Origin: Breviolum minutum Mf 1.05b.01
Taxonomy: Eukaryota > Sar > Dinophyceae > Suessiales > Symbiodiniaceae
Direction: 5' to 3'
DNA length: 64,000 bases
NCBI GenBank assembly: GCA_000507305.1
Contig: DF239100.1
Location: 157,501-221,500 of the forward strand
This document shows, one piece after another, positions 53,401-62,400 of this stretch; the first letter of the stretch is position 1; every line of letters begins with the position of its first letter. The notes beneath the pieces are model-generated. The model searched no databases and had not been told where the DNA came from. It saw only the letters and a list, made by a program, of their open reading frames with translations. A program made the position numbers and the translations under genes.

Positions 53401-56400
53401 AAAAGACACAGAAGTGGTAGAAACAAAAACCTGGAAGTTCAATTTTCAATATGTTGCTTCACACACACACACACAACACCGATGTTTTACTGATTGGATT
53501 TTCAATGACTTTGTAAGGGGTAAAAGTGAAGAAACAAGAAAAAACATAGCAAACACAGTGCAGTTTCAAGATGAAGCATGTCTTCACCAAAAACGGACGC
53601 GTAATCTGATTTGGACTCAGTCTTCATTGAAGAGATTTCCTTTGTGCTAGATACATGCCTGGATTTTCTGTATATAACTATCCTACATTCATCCTACACA
53701 TCAGTTGTTTGAAGAAGCAGATTGATGATTATTGCTTTTAAGCTCGGATGTTGAGGCTGTAAATCATGATAGATAAGACTCTGCAAGTCCAAGGAGTCCT
53801 GCGGTTTTGTTGTTTATAAACTCTTACTAAAACCAAGATCTTGTTTTGAGGAAACAAGACCTCTTCACAAATTGTTGGAAGGGTTTCTTGTACTTTTTCC
53901 AAGAGAAACAGCCCCAAAGATTCAGGGCTGGAACTTAAAAGCACCCGAAATTGAAATCCGGAAAATCCCTGATTCGATCCACCTTCATGACTTTGTGTTT
54001 CAGCCATTAATTTTCCAGAAGAAAAGTGTTGGGATGGGAAACCCCAGGATTCCAGGCAACAGCAGAATCTCTGAAAAAATATCAAGCTTCGACTTTAGTT
54101 CTGGCATCGGGTTGTTTGAACGCAGTCTCCAAGATACAGGATGTATTTCTCATTGGATCCATGTATATTGATATATGCAAAAAAGGTGTTTGTAGGTCGA
54201 TGTTTGTCGTAAGTATAGGCAAAAACAGGCAAATATATGATGCATGCATCCTACGGCTTTGAAGGGGAATCTAAAAGGGCAAAAATTGGTTTGGAAAATT
54301 GGAAAGTACCTTTTCTCAAAGGATGTAATTATGAATCATGTTGTCAATTTATATAATTTTATGTAGTGGTTTTTGAAATGACGACTAAATTGTTCTAGTA
54401 GGGTTTGAATCATCCCATGTTTTTTGTTTACCAATGTATTACATACCCATGCTGGGATGTCCATGGTGCTTAATAAATGGATTTTTACCCCTTTATAAGT
54501 AGGTTGTAAGTCCCGTAAATAGGTTGTAAACCGACTTACGAACTAGTTGCTAACTTCCATGGACACCCTTTTCTTGTAGGATCCATGTTTGATAGATTTA
54601 CCTACATGTGGATGATTTTTATCATAAGCATATACCCTAAGAATCCAGACCCCTCCCTAGAATAGGAATGAGGGTTCCAATCCCATCCAAAGAATAGGAA
54701 TGTAGGTGTAATCCCGAAATCTCAGGACATACCTGGATGCTTAGGGCTTCTATGACTTTCAAAATTCCCCAGGGTTTGTGGCCTTTTCTCGGGAAATCAG
54801 GGCCTGGACTATGCCAACAATCAAGTCTTTGAGACCTCAGAGATCATCAGTCTCTATTGCGAAGCTCAAACCTTGCGTGAACAGGGTGAAGCGGTGGTGG
54901 TCTATCGAAACTACACCACTTTGGAGAACAAGTAACTCGATCCGCTTTCCCAGACACTCAATGTATGGTCTATTTACCTACATTTGGGTAGTTTAGGGGG
55001 TAAATGTAGGTAAATACACCATACATTGAGCATTTGGGTTTTGGAAAGAGACTAAAATCGATACAAATCTAGAGATCCTGGCTCACCGAAACTGAGAATG
55101 GTTTTTCATGGAACCTAAAATACCTTAAAGTTTCATTTAGGTGATTGTACACACCAATCATTTGACAAGGTGAGCCAGGATCCCTACAAGCACAACATTT
55201 CGGGTAATTACAACCAACCTTTGAATTGTAGGGGTGAGCGTCCCAAAAACTGCTAAACAGCTAAAAGTTGATGAAAAGTTGGTAAGTCTGGAGTTTTTGA
55301 TGGTTTTTTAAGCGATTATGTTTATAGCGTAGTCTTCCCGTAGGTTTCCGGTTTCCCACGGTGAAATTCACACCAGTCACAACCCCCTATAGCGTTACTA
55401 CCTTCCATGGGTGGACGTCCCCTAGGATTGGATCCCATGGGTTCCCATGGGTCCGATTTACCTCCCATGGTGGATGATTTTCGTATCATATAGCATATAT
55501 CTGGTCAAATTATAGCGACCGAAAACACGACCTGGCCCCCAAATGGTGGTTTAGTAAGGGGAATCCCTATTTCAGGGAAACCTATAGGTTGGTGAAATAT
55601 TATAATTTGGCCAGATATATAGCATATGGTTGAAAGAATCGCGTGGCCTTCCTACGTCTTTTGAAATTCCCAAAAATAGAAACATGTCTGTTTTTTTTTT
55701 CCATGGTCGAGTCAGCAGACTCGGATGATATCTTTTTGTTTGGGGGTAGTTTTTCCTGCAAATACAATCAGAACAAGGTGGGCCCCCCAAAAAAACAGTT
55801 ATTAAAATGGGGTATAACCCATATAAATGGCCGAAAATAAATGGAAAACTGGGGTACAATAAGTATATATACTTACAGGGGATCTATATATATATATATA
55901 TATCACCCCATTTATTTTTCAATGGTTTATAAGGGGCCCACCTTATCTTTAGGTGGCACGAGTTCAGGATTCGGATTCATCTCAGCTACAGAAATCAGGT
56001 ACTGGGGTATCAAAGCTGGCAAAGAAGTTGGTGTCGTCTTCGCTTGGAATGAAAAGACGCAGAAGTGGCTCGATGAACTACCAAATGAGACGCAAACTGC
56101 CATCAACAATGGAGACTTTGCGACTTGGATCCACTTGGATGGCTAGTCAACCTACCTCCCCCTTAATAAGCGGTCATTTCTGGGGGGGGATACGTTTAGG
56201 GGGGGGTGGTTGATTAGCCATTATTTCTGAAGATCGATGATGTTTTTTGTTTCGGAGTTTGAAACATGAACGCATGATGGAAGATCACATTTTTGTCGAC
56301 CATTGAAATTGAGCGATTTTGAAGATGGCATGCCAGCAGTTGCAAACTGTTTTTCTAGTGGCTGAGCTGTGTTGTTGGATTTTTTGGATAATTTGTTTCC

Positions 56401-59400
56401 GGCACGAATCTCTCAGGATAGTCTGGGTGGTCAGCCAGGTTTCTTTCCATTTTTGGGCACCTTCTTTCCATCCGGGGCCGATTATACGCAACTGAAACCA
56501 GAACAAGCAAACCTCTATGCTTCTTTGCAGGAGTGGTCTTTGCGGCAGAGTCAGGCGAAGAAAGTCTAAAGTCAAAAGTTTGCAATTCGTCCTCTCAGCC
56601 GTTTGCGGAATGTTGGTTGGTTGACTTTTACGCACTTTTTGGAGCACAGTTTGATTTATATCATGAATCATGGTCCAAACATTTTGCGACGGCTTCATCA
56701 GAGTCAGCCAATTCTGCAAAACGTTTGAACTTCATCAGTGCGTTTAGAATGTTTCATCTGCCGTTTTTATAATCCACTTTTGTCTCCAGAAACGTTCTTG
56801 TTCCCTTCAGCAAGCATTTCTGGGTGGCTCAAGAATTACAAGCAAAAACTACCAGCCAGCCGGAAATGCTGGGAACGGGTCATTTTGAGTCGATGTTATG
56901 TTATTTAGTTTTTGGTGAACCTCCCCGTAAAAATGACGTGGAAAACCCTCGTGTTTTCTTGCAGAAATGCGTTCTATCCCTTAGGATCCATGGGACTGGT
57001 ATATTTACTTACATTTGCCCTGAAAGTCAACCAAATGTAGGTAAATATACCATACATGGATCCTTTGGGTATAAATAGGCATCAAAAAACACCCGGAAGG
57101 CTTCCATATCTTCAAAAGAAATGGATCTTGCGTTTCCCTCAGCTCCACTCGCGGACCAGGCAAAGCTGGAAAGCTGCATGGGACTGTGAGTCGTCTGAAA
57201 CGAGGCGGCTGTCGCCAGGCGTGGGAGTCGAAGTCCTCCCCCTTGGAAGTCGAAGTCGTGCAAACAACGAAAAAACCCGGACCAAAGGTTTGGTTGGGAT
57301 GCAATTTTTGGAGTGGAAATTTTGAGCCGAAAAAAGAGAGATCTGTATAATTACGTGACCGTTGATCCGTTGGTAGAAAAAAACAGTTGAGAAATATATG
57401 AAAGTCCATCAAGTGGGGCTACAAATCTAACTTTTAGCTGTTGGTTTATCATAGATCCTTGTTTGTTTTAAGACAAGTCACCGGTATGGTGGCGTGCAGA
57501 CTTCCAACATTGCGCGAGAATGGAGAAAAAGTTCTGAGAAATTTGCGAGCCTCACGAAACAATGAAGTGCCATGAAAGCACGATGATCGCAATTGCAAGA
57601 TCTCACCCATTGTCCCCTTGTTTTTTGAAGATGAACCGAAGATGATCAACACCCTTCGGAACATGTATTTTTCAGAAGCACAAAGAGATGATTCAAAACA
57701 TGCATTTTTGAACAAGCAAGATGTTTCTTTGCAACATGCCAGCAATGCTGTGTTTTTTTTACCATTTTCTTACAGGAGCCCATCGCCCCGAAACACCAAC
57801 AGCCCGCCAAGGAGTTCATACCTGTGGCGACCACACGACCTGAGACCATCTTGGGTGATGCAGCGGTCTGTGTACATCCCGAGGTGCAACAAAGCCTGTT
57901 ACACTGTTGATGGTTCAGAAATCTGGTTCGCACCTAACATGTATGAAACCCTGCAAATGATGGGGATATTTACCATATATTTACCATATCAACTGGTGAT
58001 TCGCCGGATTTCTGAAGCATCAACAGGAAAAACCTGATTGATTTGGGTCGCCAGGGATGATCGGTAGATGGGTAGAAGCGAGAATCAGTTGTCTTGGATG
58101 GATGTTTTTTGGTGATTCCATGGGAGTCATTGAGTGATTTCACCACCATTTGGCATGGGGATGTTTGGAACTTGTTTGAGGCATTGAAGAGTTGCCAAAT
58201 TCAAGTTGTTTCCCGAACTTGCCCAATCCTTGTAGGTGGGAAGATTTCGCCAGGAAATTTGCCGCTAGAATTTGGGGCTGATGAAGTGAACTGGTGCCGG
58301 TGATGTAACACAAAAGAAGACATGATTTTGAAGAACACAAGTGACTAGTGGGGAAAATTTGAACACTTTTCACGTGAATTTGGGGATGTCCAGAATCGAG
58401 GTTTGAATTTGTTCAATATGGGAAGAGTAAGATCAGAGAAACAATTCAACATTTAGGATACTGTAATTGTATTTCCTGGATCATTATAAATGTATCTAAA
58501 ATCTCATCTAAAATCTGTTTTGTTCTCCAACCCTTTCGTCACCCAATGGTATGTGACCCGGTATCAATATATGGTCGGTCGCAAGGATGATCGCTACAAG
58601 CACCTTATTGGTCGAGATGTTTTGGTGCCCATTCAGGGTGGGACACTCAGGGTTTGCCAAAGTAGGATGTGTTGGAATGGAATGATCCCTAGCTGGTGAT
58701 TCAAAGTGACCTTTTCATCCCCTAGTTGGAGGTCACTTAACCCTTTAAGAGGGTCACTTAACCATCCCAAAAAGGTCACTTTGAATCACCTGGAGCTGGT
58801 GATTTCAAATGTTTTTTATTTTCACCCTTCAAATTGGGAGATGATCCAATTTGACGATCGAAACCACCAACTAGATAATCAAATCATATGGAACTACATT
58901 TACCTAAACCCTCCAAAACATAGTATAAACAATTCTTCATCAAACCCTACAAAACCAATCACCTTCTGAGAATGGTATATAATGGAACCTAAAATCTATG
59001 TTTTTCGGAGATGATTGGACACCCCCAATCATCCTCTGAGAACATGACGATTGATGCCTAGGGGTGATTGCAACAGGTTTTTTTTGTTCACCCATTTGTA
59101 AATGAGGTAGTTATATAGATACATGTGCACTCTGGTAAACTAACATAGCAGGCCGGACAATGGACCCGGCTTGAAGATGTATTTCCTATTTAAGATGGTG
59201 ATATTCCAATGCTATGTTGGTTTACCAGAGGGTAGGTCACACTATAACTTAATACGGTCTACAATTTGCGGATCTTCAGAGATATGAATGGGCCAAGGTA
59301 CTATCTATAGTTGTTCTTTAAATAATGGCGAGTATATCAGTTGTTCACCTCATAGATGGGCAATAAATCGTATGTCGTTCTTGAACCTAGTGATCCTAAA

Positions 59401-62400
59401 CTCATTGGCAGTGACCTCCAACTATAGGGGCTTAAAAAGTCACGGCTTGAATTACCTGGTACCCTCCCGAAGTTTAACAGTTCGCCCCTGAAAAGTTATC
59501 GTCTCAATACAAAAGTACTCTTCCTACCGCCATTTTTTCAGAGGCTGTATGTTAAACTTTTGGGGTGTACCTAAAAAAACACATCTCTAAACAATGGTTT
59601 GTTGATTCTTAGAAAAGATCCGAAGACAAGATGGAAGAGTCACACTCGTGGCTTCAGTGGAAGTCCCAGAAGCTGGTTTTGCACCGCAGTTGACACTGCA
59701 GACACTGGAGAAAAGACAAGCCGACATATTGGAAGTGCGTGGCCACCATTAAGAAAAAAAAATGTTGGGACCCCCACAAAACGCATGTTGAAAGTAGTAT
59801 GATATTTTCTAATCATCCGAAAGTTGAATTGTGGGAGCAGTAAAGTTAAATATGTTGAATAGTGACAAGCACTTTCACTAGGTGGTGGTTTCGAATGTTT
59901 TTATTTTCACCCCGGATCCCTGAAAAAAAAATCATCCAATTTGACGCACTTCAAACAACTCCTTGGCCCTCCTAAAGGGGTGAAGGCCACGGTGAGGTGG
60001 GTCCCTTGGTTGAAACACCATTTTGTAAGGATGTTGGTCTAGGAGTTTGTTTTTTTTTCCCTATTAGCCCGCCAAGAAAACCGGGTCCTGGGTTCGTTTG
60101 TAACATGGGAATCCACAACCTTCATTTTTACTGGTTATAACCTATAACTAAGGGATTCAAACCTCCATTTTTCATGGTTTTGTGGTCCAAGGGTATATAC
60201 TATACCATGTCATCCCCAAGTTGCTATTGATCAAAATAACCTGAAAAATCTGACAATGGGGTGATCCCATCCAAAGAATCCGAAAAAAATGCCTGATGTT
60301 TCTTCCTCTAGACTTCATTTCCATACCCATGACGGATCCATGGGACTGGTATATTTACCTACTGCTTTACCACAAAAATTAACCAAATGTAGGTGAATAT
60401 ATTGAATTTATGTACCATGAGCCACCACAATGGAAAATAAGGTTATTTACCACAAAATTACCGCAAAAAACTCCAAAAGACCATGGTATATACCATACAT
60501 GGATGATATGGGATACTATGTGTATCCCAGATGCCGGATGTTAGTTTTCATTGAATTGACCACATGTCCCGCGCCGCCAAGGTCGACGTATCCCAGTCAT
60601 TGCGGATGCCTATGTGGATCGTGAGCCTGCAGCCACAGTTCGATAGATGGATGGTCCTGTTGTGGCGTAAATCTTCCATGATTTTCTAGTTGGTGGTTTC
60701 AAAGATTTTTTATTTTCACCCATACCTAGGGAAATGATCCACTTTGACTCATATTTTTCAGGTGGGTTGAAACCACCAGCCAGTTTTTGTTTCCCTAAGA
60801 ATTCAGACCCCTTCCTTTATTTAGAGTAGGGTTGATTGATGATGATTGATGGTCGTTCATAGGATTGATTGTAGGGCCAATCCCGAAATCTTAGGACACA
60901 CCGATCAGATCCTTAGTGTTTTTCCATGAAGTCTGATGACTCTTGCCACGGAATTTCCTATGAGTTTTGCCATGGATTGTAATAAGCCAATATAAGGATC
61001 CCGGAACCTTAACCAACCAGTATTTCAATGGAATGGCACGATTGTGGGTTTTGATCACTGCCTTGACATTTAAGTTCTGCCTGACCAAACCTCCGCCTAT
61101 GAGGTTTGGCACTGGTGCATTGAAAATCACCCCAGCTCACGATTTCAATGACTTCGAGATTGGTCAAAGACACGGCCTCGACACTCACACGGTGCGGGTC
61201 CCGGTCGGTCACCGGGGAGTCGAGTGTGGGTGACGATTCGGGGTTTCGGAAAGGTTCCCGTTTCGAATGTTGGAAATCCAAGAGGCTATATATTGAGATG
61301 TGAAAAAAACAAACAACCCCCGAGACACTCTATATATGTATGTTGTATTTATATACATACATGAAAACCCATTATGGTACCCCGCATGTGGGTAAAAAGA
61401 CCATACTAACTGCATGTTTGGGAACTGATTTGTTTGGATCTTATTGCCCACTTCTGTGGGAATTTGAGATAAGCCGCCATAATTAGGCCTTGATTCACCA
61501 AGCACTAGAATATGGACTGGATACTAGTTTCCTTTTGGGATTCCCTATTTTCAGGGTCTATGTTAGTTTTCGGGAGGGTATACTCTGAAAGTCCAATGGC
61601 GCAGTTACACTTTGAAAAAACACCAAGAAGTTTTGGCTGACTGTGGCAACGCCTAAGGCTTGTGTGTTGTGTTTTGTTTAGATGAGATACCCCCTCAAAG
61701 TTTAACATAGCCCCTGAAAAGTTACAATCCCAAAGGGAAAATAGTCTTCCAACCATCATTTTTCAGGGGGGTATATTTAATTTCGGGAGAGCATGTTTTT
61801 CTACGTTTTTTTACTTGCAACCGCAATGTCCGATAAACCTACTAAAGTAAGTATGTAAAAGTTAAACCGTTAGTGAAGGACCTACGTTCTGTTCTAGCTT
61901 CAAGATTTGGAACACTATTACGGGAAAAAGTGGAGAAAAACAATTTCGGCCTCCTCCCCTGATAGGTGGGCGGCTACTGCCTGCCCGTTTCTGTGGTTTT
62001 CCAATCACCCCAGGATATTTTTGTAACTCACCTTTCAGAGGCTTCATCAGCTTTGCCTTTTCACCCACCCATCTCACACAGCAATTTGTAAGTCGGTCCA
62101 ATATAAAAGCAACCCGAGAAGATTGGTATGATTGTTAACTACCGGAACTTGGATAAAGGTGACATTTCAAGGATTGGGATCCCATGGGATGGATTCATCA
62201 CCATGAAATGCACCACTATTTGGGGAGATGTTTGGATCTTTTTCAGGCATTTTTCCCTCCCCTAAAACTAAGATATCCCCTTCCAATAGGCAAAGGCTAG
62301 TCTCCCAGCAAGGGGCGACCTGTTAGTTTCAGGCATCGAACAAGCAAATCCAAGTGAAGCAACATCTCACCAAAAGATAGGGGCGGTGCTTTCAAAGATG

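Larger units (their letters stand above)
28649..57775 (+). other. 29127-bp ValRS intron hosting a whole phospholipase gene
   Basis: GA-AG intron between two exons that join in frame inside the CP1 editing domain. It contains the complete same-strand gene at 29436-56569. Its own left flank (28649-29435) holds a family A element (28725-28833) and a partial copy near 28850-28880. The right flank (56570-57775) holds family A (56981-57070) and a GC-richer patch (57115-57320). No long terminal repeat or common inverted end was found at its two borders; only GA is shared at the splice points. Confidence 0.8.

Noticed and set aside
56285-56719. 144-codon minus-strand frame
   Set aside because: It is the reverse strand of the last phospholipase exon, whose + frame matches the family C-terminus.
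57005-57412. 135-codon minus-strand frame as a gene
   Set aside because: One end is made from a family A palindrome, and no homology was recognised; kept only as a composition finding.
28649-57775. Giant transposon or integrated virus as the explanation for the 29-kb insert
   Set aside because: No common terminal repeats, capsid, polymerase, integrase or transposase segments were recognised; the only gene is an intron-rich phospholipase with the same repeat families as its surroundings.
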